This document shows positions 8,863 through 17,416 of a stretch of DNA of 64,000 bases, piece by piece. Each line of letters starts with the position of its first letter. Positions within the stretch are counted from its first letter, which is position 1. Location: NCBI RefSeq assembly GCF_000317515.1, contig NC_019738.1:7094001-7158000 (forward strand), read 5' to 3'. A program made the position numbers and the translations under genes. This DNA comes from Allocoleopsis franciscana PCC 7113 (GTDB lineage: Bacteria > Cyanobacteriota > Cyanobacteriia > Cyanobacteriales > Coleofasciculaceae). The notes under the pieces were generated by a model. The model was not told where the DNA came from. It saw nothing but the letters and a program-made list of their open reading frames with translations, and ran no database searches.

Positions 8863-9869
8863 TGGTAACGCAGGTCTTTGTTACGGGAGGCACGGGGTTT
8901 ATCGGTGCAAATTTGGTACGGTTGTTGGTGCAACAAGGGTATGCCGTGAAAGCCCTTGTCCGTCCTTCCAGTTGTTTAGATAACCTGCAAAATCTAGACG
9001 TGGAGATTGTCCAAGGGGATTTAAACGATTCCCAGTTGTGGCAGTTGATGGAGGGGTGTCAGGCACTGTTTCACGTTGCCGCTCACTATTCCCTGTGGCA
9101 AGCTGACCAAGAGGTACTTTATCGCCATAATGTCTTAGGCACCCGAAACGTTTTAGCGGCTGCTCGTCAAGCTGGGATTGAACGAATTGTTTACACCAGT
9201 TCGGTTGCAGCGATTGGGGTGGGTGCTGCGGGTGAGATTGTGGATGAAACTCATCAAAGCCCTGTGGATAGCTTGGTGGGTCATTATAAAAAGTCTAAAT
9301 TCCTGGCGGAGCAGGAAGCAAGGATTGCGGTTGAGGCGTGTCAAGATATTGTGATTGTCAATCCAAGCAGTCCCATTGGCCCATTTGATATTAAACCGAC
9401 GCCAACGGGTGATATAGTATTGCGTTTTCTGCGGCGGGAAATGCCCTTTTATTTAGATACGGGGCTAAATTTTATCGATGTGCGGGATGTGGCGTGGGGA
9501 CACTTGTTAGCACTCGAACGGGGGAAAACAGGCGATCGCTACATTTTAGGCAATCAAAACCTGACCTTAAAACAACTCCTCGATCAACTCGCGCAACTTA
9601 CAGGGATGAGTGCTCCAAAACATACGGTACCCGCTTGGTTACCTTTGAGTGTGGCTTGGATTGATGAACGAATTCTCGCGCCGTTGGGTAAAACGCCTGA
9701 TGTTCCCTTGGATGGCGTGAGGATGGCGCGTCAACGCATGTATTATGATGCCTCAAAAGCCGTTCGAGAATTGGGATTACCTCAGTCTCCTCTCTCAACG
9801 GCACTCAAGGATGCTGTAGATTGGTTCGTGAATCAGGGATATGTCGAGATTGACACTCTCCGGCTTTAA
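8862..9869 (+). CDS. hpnA: hopanoid-associated sugar epimerase HpnA (extended SDR)
   Basis: 335 residues. N-terminal NAD(P) site VTGGTGFIGANL (residues 7-18), catalytic YKKSK motif (Tyr and Lys in the YxxxK pattern), SSVAAIG active-site strand and FIDVRDVAWGHLLAL after it. The overall sequence fits the HpnA subgroup of NAD-dependent epimerase/dehydratases found in hopanoid gene clusters; the exact substrate is uncertain in the field. Start ATG overlaps the stop of the RND gene (8860-8864), so both are made from one transcript. With the HpnG-like gene on the other side this marks a hopanoid side-chain locus. Confidence 0.85.
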   Translation: MVTQVFVTGGTGFIGANLVRLLVQQGYAVKALVRPSSCLDNLQNLDVEIVQGDLNDSQLWQLMEGCQALFHVAAHYSLWQADQEVLYRHNVLGTRNVLAAARQAGIERIVYTSSVAAIGVGAAGEIVDETHQSPVDSLVGHYKKSKFLAEQEARIAVEACQDIVIVNPSSPIGPFDIKPTPTGDIVLRFLRREMPFYLDTGLNFIDVRDVAWGHLLALERGKTGDRYILGNQNLTLKQLLDQLAQLTGMSAPKHTVPAWLPLSVAWIDERILAPLGKTPDVPLDGVRMARQRMYYDASKAVRELGLPQSPLSTALKDAVDWFVNQGYVEIDTLRL

Positions 9870-9954
9870 ACCCCCATTCCGCACCCTCAACTGTCACATG
9901 CGCGGCAAGAGTTAGTGGCAGCGGCTAAATTCCACAAATGTTAAGTAAAAATAC

Positions 9955-11232
9955 TTAAGATTCAGCTAAATTAGAACGATAATCAAGCTCAGCGATGTCT
10001 AACCAGCTATCATCCTCCCCAGCAAGTAACCGATGTGCCGCCTCCATCATCTCCTTCGAGATATCCTTGAGGTCTTGACGATTTTCTAAATAGGTACACA
10101 GAGCATCCATCGGGTTAATGGTACTCCCAACACCCAGTTCGGGTAAGCGAGGACGAGCTAGCTGACTGACTAACTCCGGACGAATAGTATAGCTGTGGGC
10201 GTCACTCAAGGATTGATGGATAGCAGTATTGTCGATTAAATCCAGTTGTTCAGAACGTAGCTTGTAGATCAGCCGCACGACGGCATCTTGAATCTTCTTT
10301 TTGCCAATTGCTTTAATTAATGCGCTTTGAGGATCGGTGGCTTCCGAAACATCCACCTCTATGGTCTGAAAAGGACGCACTGGCAACGGGCAAAATTCCC
10401 ACTGAGCGCGACCTCGTTCCAACTCAACTAGCACATAACCCTTGTCTTCTTTTTCTTCACTGAAGTCTACCCGCTCAATGCTGCCAGGGTAAATGACAGG
10501 TGGGTCATTAGATGGGTTGAGATTTTGATGCCGGTGGACGTGTCCTAGAGCCACATAATCAAAGCAAGGGCGCGTCAGCATCGAAAGAGGAATTGTGAAA
10601 CCCTTGCCTACGGCGAGGAAGCGCTCAGCTCCTAAATTAGCGCGGTCTGCCATTAAGTGAGCGAGAAGAACGGTTGGCACTTCTGGGTCAAGACGCCGAA
10701 TTTCCGCTTCTAATACTGGGTCGAGGCGCTGGGTTAATAACTCATTGACCTCCGCAAGGGCTAAACCTTCGGTTTCTGGGCGAGTTAGGAGGGTGGAACG
10801 AGTCAGCCAGGGGAGGGTAATCACCTGTACGGAGCCGTTGACGGTTTGGATATGGTGAGTGGCGATCGCATCCCCAACGACAAATCCAGGCACACCTAAA
10901 GTACGATAGATGCATAAACTAGCCCCCCCTTGACCTTGGGAATGCTGGTCATGGTTGCCCACTAGCAGCACGGTGGGAATGTCAGCATCCACCAATCGAC
11001 GAAACTGGCTGGCAAAGGCTTCTTGAACATAGGGGGGCGGTGTCGCGTCGGGAAAGGCATCTCCTCCGAATAGCACCAGATCAACAGGTTCAGAAATGGC
11101 TCGATCAATACAGGTCGAAAGGGTATTGACGAAATCTTCTAACCGTGTATTAAGTCCAGTGCTGGGGTTAATCCGTCCGTGGGAAAATCCACTACCCATG
11201 TGGATATCGGATAGGTGAAGAATTTTAATCAT
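9955..11232 (-). CDS. sbcD: SbcD-type DNA repair exonuclease (metallophosphoesterase)
   Basis: 425 residues. The five phosphoesterase motifs are visible: HLSDIHMG (6-13), LVLFGGDAFPD, VLLVGNHDQH, LLAHLMAD and VALGHVHRHQ. The C-terminal cap is followed by a tail of about 110 residues. Such proteins pair with an SbcC/Rad50 ATPase to cut DNA ends and hairpins. No sbcC follows here. Instead the start overlaps by 8 bases the end of an upstream gene of unknown family, so the two are co-translated. Length fits the family. Confidence 0.88.
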   Translation of the reverse strand: MIKILHLSDIHMGSGFSHGRINPSTGLNTRLEDFVNTLSTCIDRAISEPVDLVLFGGDAFPDATPPPYVQEAFASQFRRLVDADIPTVLLVGNHDQHSQGQGGASLCIYRTLGVPGFVVGDAIATHHIQTVNGSVQVITLPWLTRSTLLTRPETEGLALAEVNELLTQRLDPVLEAEIRRLDPEVPTVLLAHLMADRANLGAERFLAVGKGFTIPLSMLTRPCFDYVALGHVHRHQNLNPSNDPPVIYPGSIERVDFSEEKEDKGYVLVELERGRAQWEFCPLPVRPFQTIEVDVSEATDPQSALIKAIGKKKIQDAVVRLIYKLRSEQLDLIDNTAIHQSLSDAHSYTIRPELVSQLARPRLPELGVGSTINPMDALCTYLENRQDLKDISKEMMEAAHRLLAGEDDSWLDIAELDYRSNLAES

Positions 11233-11782
11233 GCTCTTTGGTTAATTGTTCTAGTGCCTCGCTAATAACCTGCCGTTGTTGGGCATCGTAACCCCAGCGT
11301 TGGAGAAATGTTTGATAGCGGCCTTCTCCAGTTGCGGCACTTTCCTGTAAGGCAAGAGAACGTTCTCGTAGCTCAGGGAGTTTAAGCTGTTCTATGAGGT
11401 GGGTTGTCCGCGATCGCACTCGATCAGACCTTTGAGCCATATCTTCGTTGCCCTTGCGGCGATGAGTTACAGCTTGTGCGGCTGACATTGCCAAATTTTT
11501 CACCGAAAGTTCTGCCACAATATCAGGCGAGGATTGTAATGCCTGAATCACTTCAGGTGAGGGATGATCCGCTAACGTTCCCTCAGAAGTGAGGTAAGTG
11601 ACAAAAAAACCTCTGGCACCGTTCTCAGTTTTCACTAATTGGGCGATCGCATCAGAAACTTCTGATGTTGATAGTTCACCCGCCGCCATTTGGGACATTA
11701 AAGACTGGGTAAATGCGATCGCTTCTTCAAAGGTGACTGTTTCAGGAATATTCACGGGAGTTTTTATATCAGTTTGTGTCAC
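11225..11782 (-). CDS. hypothetical helical protein co-transcribed with sbcD
   Basis: 185 residues from a GTG at 11782, predicted soluble and almost all helical, with no signal peptide. Segments include FEEAIAFTQSLMSQMAAGEL, GARGFFVTYLTSEGTLADHP and SVKNLAMSAAQAVTHRRKGN. I do not recognise a family. Its 3' end overlaps the sbcD start by 8 bases, which implies translational coupling and a possible link to DNA-end processing. It is too short and lacks Walker motifs, so it is not an SbcC. It may be a regulatory or scaffolding partner. Confidence 0.75.
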   Translation of the reverse strand: MTQTDIKTPVNIPETVTFEEAIAFTQSLMSQMAAGELSTSEVSDAIAQLVKTENGARGFFVTYLTSEGTLADHPSPEVIQALQSSPDIVAELSVKNLAMSAAQAVTHRRKGNEDMAQRSDRVRSRTTHLIEQLKLPELRERSLALQESAATGEGRYQTFLQRWGYDAQQRQVISEALEQLTKEHD

Positions 11783-11887
11783 TCAATCTCTAATACTGTT
11801 GATGATACTCAATTGTCGCGACAATCTCTCTTTTTCAACCCATCTCTCACCATGAAGTAGGAAGCAACTGAGATTAGGGTGCAAAAA

Positions 11888-11929
11888 CTCTGCGCCCCTT
11901 TGCGTGACCCTTTGCGACCTCTGCGTTAA
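11888..11929. repeat. interspersed CTTTGCG-type cyanobacterial repeat
   Basis: A run built from near-repeats of CTCTGCG/CCTTTGCG spaced by 10-12 bases (CTCTGCGCCCCTTTGCGTG..., then TTTGCGACCTCTGCG). Similar strings are, from memory, scattered through many cyanobacterial intergenic regions. A related ACAGAGGACACAGAGG string lies at about 41268-41283. Function unknown. Confidence 0.5.
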
Positions 11930-11968
11930 AAAAATTAGTATTCTAATGCCCGATGAAATAACCACGTA

Positions 11969-12274
11969 TCAATAAACCTTCTGTCCTCGTATGAACTCCG
12001 GTCTGCCTTCTGCCTTTTGCCGATATAGGCTCAAAGCAATTTCTCGAAAACGTGCCTCCTTTGAGTTAGCCAATTGCTGTCCAGCTTCAAAGGATAGCTG
12101 GGGTAACAAATCCTGAATAATTACAGGGTTCAGTCGTCCGCTAATCTTGGCTTTATAAAATGTGCGGTCGATTTCCATCCCATAGTCCCGTAAAACTTCC
12201 TGCCAAGTTTGGTAGTGCAAGGGGTCAGTGTTTACGAGAGTACCATCCAGGTCAAAGAGAATTGCTTTGAGCAT
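11969..12274 (-). pseudogene. truncated HAD hydrolase (beta-phosphoglucomutase type)
   Basis: The first 75 residues are a good HAD start: FDLDGTLVNTDPLHYQTWQE with the nucleophile Asp (DxD motif), then a cap helix KISGRLNPVIIQDLLPQLS. After FREIALSLYRQKAEGRPEFI the frame ends at 101 residues, whereas the family has 210-240. The conserved Ser/Thr motif II, Lys motif III and DD motif IV are all missing, and I see no continuation in other frames on this strand down to 11783. The gene is most likely a 3'-deleted remnant; an N-terminal cap-only peptide would have no activity. Confidence 0.78.
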
Positions 12275-12383
12275 GTTCTGAACAATAAAATTGAGCTTTG
12301 TTTTATCAGAAAAGCCGACGATCTAAATAATAATTGTGCATGAGGGTACGGTTCGTTTCATTTTTTCATTTTAATGATGGTTT

Positions 12384-13163
12384 CTAGCGAAGCAACTGAG
12401 GATAAATCTGTCGCCATGCTAATACAGAAAAGACACTAATCCACAACAGCAACCACATTAATTCTAAGAACCAGTATCCCGGTAATCCTAAAGGCCAGCG
12501 CAACAGGTCAATGATGGACGCTAAAGGCAAAACTCCTGCTATATTACCCAGAACGGGTGGTAGTGTGGTACGAGGGAAGTAAGTTCCGCAGAGTGTAAAC
12601 ATGGGAACGATGAACAAGAAAATTGGTACATTAATTTGATCGATGGTTCGCACCGTTCCCGCCGTACACAATCCCATTACCGCAAAGAGTAAGCTTCCTA
12701 AAATCAGTATTGGCAACGATATGAGAAAATGCCAACCAGAGTAGAGTCCCCAAACAACAGCCACTAAACCGGTTAAAAGACCCGCGATTGTCCCTTTGGT
12801 AGCTGCCCATAGCCAATCCCCTAAGAAGACTTCTGTGAAACTTAAAGGTGCTGTTAGTAAAGCTTGCCAAGTTTTTTGATAACTTAGGCGGATAAAACTG
12901 CCAAATGCCCCTTCAAAGAAGGACTGAAATAGCACCCCAATTGCCATCATTCCCGGCGCAATAAATTTTAAATAGGGAATCGTTTGACCGTTGTAGGGTA
13001 CATCTCCCACAAGCGGGGTTAAACCATACCCAAAAGCCACCAGATAAAGCACAGGTTCTGAAATTGGCAGCAAACTATTGATAAGCCAAGTTTTTTGGTA
13101 AACCCTAGCATGTCGATGCCAAACTGAGTAGACTCCCCAAGGAGTTACAGAAATGCCTTTCAT
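12384..13163 (-). CDS. ABC-2 type permease, NodJ-like
   Basis: 259 residues with six predicted membrane spans at about 25-48, 60-85, 105-135, 140-165, 172-195 and 228-250. The pattern ISEPVLYLVAFGYGLTPLVG near the N-terminus and GTYFPRTTLPPVLGNIAGVL before the last helices match NodJ/ABC-2 exporters of lipo-oligosaccharides or drugs. The cognate ATPase lies 105 bp upstream on the same strand (13269-14210), so they form one export unit. The substrate is not indicated. Confidence 0.88.
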   Translation of the reverse strand: MKGISVTPWGVYSVWHRHARVYQKTWLINSLLPISEPVLYLVAFGYGLTPLVGDVPYNGQTIPYLKFIAPGMMAIGVLFQSFFEGAFGSFIRLSYQKTWQALLTAPLSFTEVFLGDWLWAATKGTIAGLLTGLVAVVWGLYSGWHFLISLPILILGSLLFAVMGLCTAGTVRTIDQINVPIFLFIVPMFTLCGTYFPRTTLPPVLGNIAGVLPLASIIDLLRWPLGLPGYWFLELMWLLLWISVFSVLAWRQIYPQLLR

Positions 13164-13268
13164 ATTAGGAAGTGTGAAGTAGGAAGTGTGAAATATGAAA
13201 GATGAAGTGTGAAACTAATTACTGGATTTCCCTTTGTTTAGGCTTAATCCTTGACACTTCATCCTTGA

Positions 13269-14210
13269 TTAAAGTGATGTTCCAGTCAGTCGTAAGAACA
13301 CATCTTCTAAATTAGTCCGCCGACGTGTCAGGCGTTCCGGTGCAGTAGCACTGAGTTGTTCCCAAATTGACTGCGGATTATTGACAGGTAATCCTATCAA
13401 GTAACTGGTACCAAAGGGACGATACCAAGTTCCTGCCTGAGTCGCTAGTTGCTGGAGAGTTTGTTCATCAATGCCCTCAATTTCAACCACTTCTCGACCC
13501 ACCGTGCGCTCAATTAATTCTTCTGGAGTGCCTTGGTCGATCGTTTTACCTTGCTGAAGTAAGATTAGGCGATCGCACAATCGTTGCGCTTCATCCATAT
13601 AGTGGGTAGTCAACAACACTCCGCAGCCACTTTGTTTGAGTTGGCTAACCAACTTCCAAAAGTCTTGCCTCGCATCCGGGTCAAGTCCAGTGGTTGGTTC
13701 ATCCAAAAACACCACTTGAGGATGGTTAATCAAAGCCCGTGCTAAAACTAAGCGCCGCTTCATGCCGCCAGACAACTCATCTATACGATTACTGCCATAA
13801 TCTTGCAGCGCTACCTGAGCGAGTAATTCACCCGCCCGATGGCGTGCGGCTTTGCCAGTGATGCGGTAATGATGGGCAAAGTAAACTAAGTTCTCAAAGA
13901 CCGTAAAATCTGGGTCGAGATTATCTTCTTGAGTGACAATTCCCATCGCAGCACGGGCAATACGACCTTGAACCTGTACCTGATGTTGCCCTAGTTGAAC
14001 AAACCCTCGACTGGGAATCACAGAACCATACAACATTCCCACTGTTGTTGTTTTCCCCGCACCATTAGGGCCAAGAAGACCTAGAATTTCTCCAGGATTG
14101 AGAGTAAAGTTAACGCCTTGAACCACCTGTTTTTGACCATAGGTTTTCCATAGGTCGTAGGCTGTCAGCGCCATGGGTTGGGTGATTGGGCGTGGAGATG
14201 CAAGTCTCAT
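13269..14210 (-). CDS. ABC transporter ATPase, NodI-like
   Basis: 313 residues. Walker A GPNGAGKTTT (about 49-58), signature ELSGGMKRRLVLARAL, Walker B VVFLDEPTTGLD and switch LLTTHYMDEAQRLCDR. The tail ends RRRTNLEDVFLRLTGTSL, the NodI/CcmA-type C-terminus. The N-terminal MRLASPRPITQP could be an artefact; ATG at 14174 (MALTAYDLWK) is an alternative start. It drives the NodJ-like permease encoded just downstream. About 45 % of positions look alike with the 4253-5104 ATPase, as expected for the subfamily. Confidence 0.9.
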   Translation of the reverse strand: MRLASPRPITQPMALTAYDLWKTYGQKQVVQGVNFTLNPGEILGLLGPNGAGKTTTVGMLYGSVIPSRGFVQLGQHQVQVQGRIARAAMGIVTQEDNLDPDFTVFENLVYFAHHYRITGKAARHRAGELLAQVALQDYGSNRIDELSGGMKRRLVLARALINHPQVVFLDEPTTGLDPDARQDFWKLVSQLKQSGCGVLLTTHYMDEAQRLCDRLILLQQGKTIDQGTPEELIERTVGREVVEIEGIDEQTLQQLATQAGTWYRPFGTSYLIGLPVNNPQSIWEQLSATAPERLTRRRTNLEDVFLRLTGTSL

Positions 14211-14626
14211 AGGTTTTTAGCTGTTAGCTCTCGGCTTTAAGCTTCTTTCAAGATCATACTACATAATGTAGTTGATTGTATATTGCCTGAATTAAAATCT
14301 CTGCTGAATGTGAAAATTGCCAGAGTTAAAGATCAAAATTACTGACAGGACATAGAAAGATAGCCCCCTTTCTCAAGGGGGCTTGTTCATGATGCGTAAG
14401 TCTTACCTAACCATACAATGGGTACTAAAGAACACACTTCATCCAATGGGTTCACCCAACTGGTGGATTGACAAAAACTTACTGCATTGACAACAAAGTT
14501 AGCGTCTGGGTTACATAAAAGGTTAGCTGATTGACAAGCACCGCTCACGGGTTAGGCAATCACCAGATAACACCAGACGCCACGTTTAATTAGCTTCGTT
14601 CCAGATTTTTCAGTTAGAGTTTGACC
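14211..14626. other. intergenic region with one hairpin, no gene seen
   Basis: 416 bp between two minus-strand genes. It holds the hairpin at 14362-14383 and otherwise AT-rich sequence with stops in all frames. No RNA gene or family was recognised. Confidence 0.5.
14362..14383 (-). terminator. hairpin terminator candidate for the 14627-15022 gene
   Basis: Perfect 9-bp stem: AGCCCCCTT at 14362-14370, loop TCTC, AAGGGGGCT at 14375-14383. On the minus strand it is followed by ATCTTTCT, a weak T-rich tail. It lies about 240 bases past the stop. Confidence 0.45.
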
Positions 14627-15022
14627 TTATTCCTTACCAGTGACTTTATTAACCAAGTCTTTTGCTCCTTCTAATATGCCGCTATCCTTGGCATTTTCTT
14701 TTTTGTAATCTTTCAAATCTTCTTCATAAATTTCTTCTAGACCTTGTTTGGGGTTGCTACTAACTTCTTCTGTTACTTCATCGTAAGACTCTTGCGGAGG
14801 TGCATCTGGAAGCCCTAGCCCCTCAGTTTGGGTGTAAGCGCGATTGACGCTCTTGCTTCCCGCTTGGCTAATAATGTGTTGTTGTACCTGTAAGGGTTGA
14901 CCCGCTAAAGCAGGTTGATTGGCAAAAATAAATAAACCTGAAACGCTCAATAAGCCCATTAAACCAAACACTAAAATACGTTTGCCTAAGGCTCCCCAAA
15001 CCGTAGAGAAAAGCTGCTGCAT
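14627..15022 (-). CDS. exported acidic small protein, unknown function
   Basis: 131 residues from ATG 15022. The upstream AAGGAG at 7-8 bases decides this start over an in-frame one at 15166. Residues 1-40 are a signal peptide (basic start, hydrophobic core RILVFGLMGLLSVSGLFIF, then NQPALAG with an AxA-like site). The mature part of about 90 residues is acidic and probably disordered (EEVSSNPKQGLEEIYEEDLK) and ends in a helix LEGAKDLVNKVTGKE. I do not know the family. Likely periplasmic or lumenal. Confidence 0.7.
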   Translation of the reverse strand: MQQLFSTVWGALGKRILVFGLMGLLSVSGLFIFANQPALAGQPLQVQQHIISQAGSKSVNRAYTQTEGLGLPDAPPQESYDEVTEEVSSNPKQGLEEIYEEDLKDYKKENAKDSGILEGAKDLVNKVTGKE

Positions 15023-15222
15023 ATAAAACTCCTTTTTTCGTAGGATTCTAAGATTCACAAAGAAAAATGACGAGCGACGCTGTCTTGAGGCTGAAAAACC
15101 CCAAAACCAAGCCCTGGAAAATCCTACGATTGTGGCAGTAACTATCTCTTCTGCCCAAAGATACATTCAAGTCATATCGATAGTTACAAATTTTTACGGC
15201 ATGAGGGAAAGCTAACTACTAA

Positions 15223-15663
15223 CTATAAGAGTGTTGGCTTCAACGCTTCCGGCTGCATCGTTTGTACAAAAGCATCCAGTACTAACTGAGGAATGGCTCG
15301 TGGTCGCATAGCCTTTGTGTCTACCCAAACCCACAAGGCCTCAGCGGTTACAAGTATTTGTTCCTCACCTTCCTGGCGGATTTCGTAACGCCGGATGGCA
15401 CGCGGCCCTCGTACTTGTTGCAGCCAAGTTGCGACTTCCAACGTATCACCCGCGACGGCAGGGCGGAGATACTCTATTTCTATTCGTCGCATGACAAACA
15501 CACCACCCAGTTCTTCGTAGCGCTTAGGACCGAACCCCAGAAACTCCGAATGCTCGATCGCCGCCTGCTCTAGATAGTGCTGATAAACTGCATTATTGAC
15601 ATGTCCTAAGGCATCCATTTCGTGATACCTAACCCGTAGTCTAGAGGTAAATTTCTGTGTCAT
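15223..15663 (-). CDS. acyl-CoA thioesterase, 4HBT hotdog family
   Basis: 146 residues. The active-site region RVRYHEMDALGHVNNAVYQHYLEQA (residues 10-34) with Asp in EMDALGHVNN is the 4-hydroxybenzoyl-CoA thioesterase motif. It is followed by the hotdog strand FVMRRIEIEYLRPAVAGDTL. It would hydrolyse acyl-CoA or aryl-CoA thioesters. In cyanobacteria one such enzyme acts on 1,4-dihydroxy-2-naphthoyl-CoA in phylloquinone synthesis, and a menH gene is also in this window, but no direct link can be shown. Confidence 0.85.
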   Translation of the reverse strand: MTQKFTSRLRVRYHEMDALGHVNNAVYQHYLEQAAIEHSEFLGFGPKRYEELGGVFVMRRIEIEYLRPAVAGDTLEVATWLQQVRGPRAIRRYEIRQEGEEQILVTAEALWVWVDTKAMRPRAIPQLVLDAFVQTMQPEALKPTLL

Positions 15664-15846
15664 TTGGCTAATATTTTAGAGACTCGGTTAGCTAGAAAGA
15701 AGCTCATTAAAGTTGCAGTCAACCACTCTCCTGACAGAGCGAGCCGGCTCAATTTAGGGCACAACAGACTGTGCCCCTATAGTAATTTTATTTTGTACCC
15801 ATCAGTCAGTAACTTCCGGTTGTTTGCAACAATCGTAGGACTATCG

Positions 15847-16287
15847 TTAGGTAGCTTTTACTAAAACTGAATCGCCTTCAATTTTGGCGATGTAAGTGGA
15901 CAACGATTTCTTCGCCGGCCCTTGGAGAACTTTGCCATCCAGACTAAATTCAGCTTTATGACAGGGACAGACAAAAGCTTTCTTATCGGCTTTCCAGTCC
16001 ACTGTACAGCCTCGGTGTGTACAAATAGGCTTAACTGCCGTAATCGTCTTTGGGTTGGCGGGGTTGCTGACGACAAGTACAGAACCTCCAGCAAACTGTT
16101 TATTGAGAAGTTGACCCTTTTGGTTTAACTCTGCAACAGTGCCAACCGACTGAAATCCATCAGCCCTTTTTGGCATCGTCGAGGATTGCGATTTTTCGGT
16201 TTTGGGAGAACAGGCTGCAAGGGCAACGGGTAAAGAACTGGCGAGTCCACCAATCCCCACCCACATTAAAAACTCACGACGGTTCAT
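15847..16287 (-). CDS. Rieske [2Fe-2S] protein with Tat/lipoprotein signal
   Basis: 146 residues. The N-terminus MNRREFLMWVGIGGLAS has a twin-arginine pattern and ends at LAAC, a lipobox, so the mature protein may be anchored at Cys25. The cluster motifs CTHRGC (about 89-94) and CPCHKAEF (about 108-115) supply two Cys and two His ligands. The tail GKVLQGPAKKSLSTY is the usual proline loop. It is shorter than PetC and lacks a real membrane helix, so it resembles the small soluble Rieske proteins of cyanobacteria. The electron partner is not visible; stand-alone gene. Confidence 0.87.
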   Translation of the reverse strand: MNRREFLMWVGIGGLASSLPVALAACSPKTEKSQSSTMPKRADGFQSVGTVAELNQKGQLLNKQFAGGSVLVVSNPANPKTITAVKPICTHRGCTVDWKADKKAFVCPCHKAEFSLDGKVLQGPAKKSLSTYIAKIEGDSVLVKAT

Positions 16288-16506
16288 AGACAGTGGTTCG
16301 TTATTTGCTGAAAAGCTCTCTTAAAATTAAGGAGAAGAAGTTTCCTCTATCCCCTCTCATCTTTCATAACTGTCGCTTTGGCAAAGTGTAAAGAGAATGG
16401 TCAAAGTTTCGCTCAAAAGGAAATTCCAGTCTGTACGATCACCCAAGAGGCATCAGGATTACTGATCGTTCTGATACCCTAAATCTACCAAACATTTAGG
16501 CAAAAA

Positions 16507-17091
16507 ATGAGTAGTGGGCTTTCCGTACACAGTTGTGTCATGATTTGTCCTGGCATCCATGAACCACAACTGACTCAGGATTTTTTAGAGGCATTGCGAC
16601 GTGACGAAACCGCTAATTTATTGAGTGGCGAGATTAAACAGGTTTTGATATTTCCGACTCAGGACTATCCCGCTTACTCCGCTATGCATATTTTAGAATT
16701 TTTGCAGCGTCATACCCGCCAAACAACGCCAGTCATTTTTATCAGTTTTAGTGCGGGTGTAGCGGGTGCCATTGGTGCCGCATGGGCGTGGGAAATGTTG
16801 GGCGGTAAGGTAAAAGCTTTTATGGCATTTGATGGCTGGGGTGTGCCTTTATACGGGAATTTTCCCATTTATCGGGTCAGCCATGATTACTTTACTCACT
16901 GGAGTTCAGCCCTATTAGGTGCTGGGGTCGAGAGTTTCTATGCTGATCCAGCCATTGAGCATCTGGACTTGTGGCGATCGCCTGATCGTTGCCTAGGTTG
17001 GTGGGTTGGGCGCACAGCCGCTAATCATACTGAACATAAAGAAAATACCACTGCCGCGCACTTTGTCAACCAAGTATTGCAGCTTGCTTGA
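16507..17091 (+). CDS. small alpha/beta-hydrolase-like hypothetical protein
   Basis: 194 residues. After a short start it reads VMICPGIHEP, then VLIFPTQDYPAYSAMHI, then FISFSAGVAGAIGAAW, which has a nucleophile-elbow pattern (SFSAG, G-less variant of GxSxG), and ends with DLWRSPDRCLGWWVG and HTEHKENTTAAHF. The His in that tail could complete a triad. Likely soluble. The family is a cyanobacterial hypothetical as far as I can tell; no substrate suggested. Confidence 0.7.
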   Translation: MSSGLSVHSCVMICPGIHEPQLTQDFLEALRRDETANLLSGEIKQVLIFPTQDYPAYSAMHILEFLQRHTRQTTPVIFISFSAGVAGAIGAAWAWEMLGGKVKAFMAFDGWGVPLYGNFPIYRVSHDYFTHWSSALLGAGVESFYADPAIEHLDLWRSPDRCLGWWVGRTAANHTEHKENTTAAHFVNQVLQLA

Positions 17092-17416
17092 GTCTCCACA
17101 TAAAAACCCCGCCGCAGGCAAGGGCGGGGCAACTGTCAATTTTTCGTCAACCAGAACTTATCATTAGCGGCACAAAAGGATTGTCTGCTCACAGATAGAT
17201 CTTTATGAGCTAGCATCGGACTCCGCTACGCTACGTCCGGGGCTTCTGACGTTTCGACGCCTTAACCCTTCCTGGATAAACCCCCATAGTGCAGGATGGC
17301 GGAAGTAACTCACCCGTTGAGCGTGGGGAGGGAAGTTTGGAAAAGCCTGGGAGAAAGCTTTTCGTTGAGGATAAGATAACGGCTAACTTTCTCTCTCATC
17401 TCAACTAGGTCGATTC
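17092..17416. other. intergenic region upstream of the CHASE2 cyclase
   Basis: 325 bp holding a GC hairpin after the hydrolase-like gene and a short palindrome CGGAC...GTCCG near 17218-17240. No further gene or RNA was recognised. The cyclase promoter should lie here. Confidence 0.4.
17107..17129 (+). terminator. GC-rich hairpin after the 16507-17091 gene
   Basis: CCCCGCC at 17107-17113 pairs with GGCGGGG at 17123-17129, 15 bases past the stop. A run of T's follows only after about 10 bases, so termination strength is uncertain. Confidence 0.55.

Noticed and set aside
15664-15864. 66-codon plus-strand ORF between thioesterase and Rieske genes
   Set aside because: No recognisable feature, no ribosome site, frame expected by chance.
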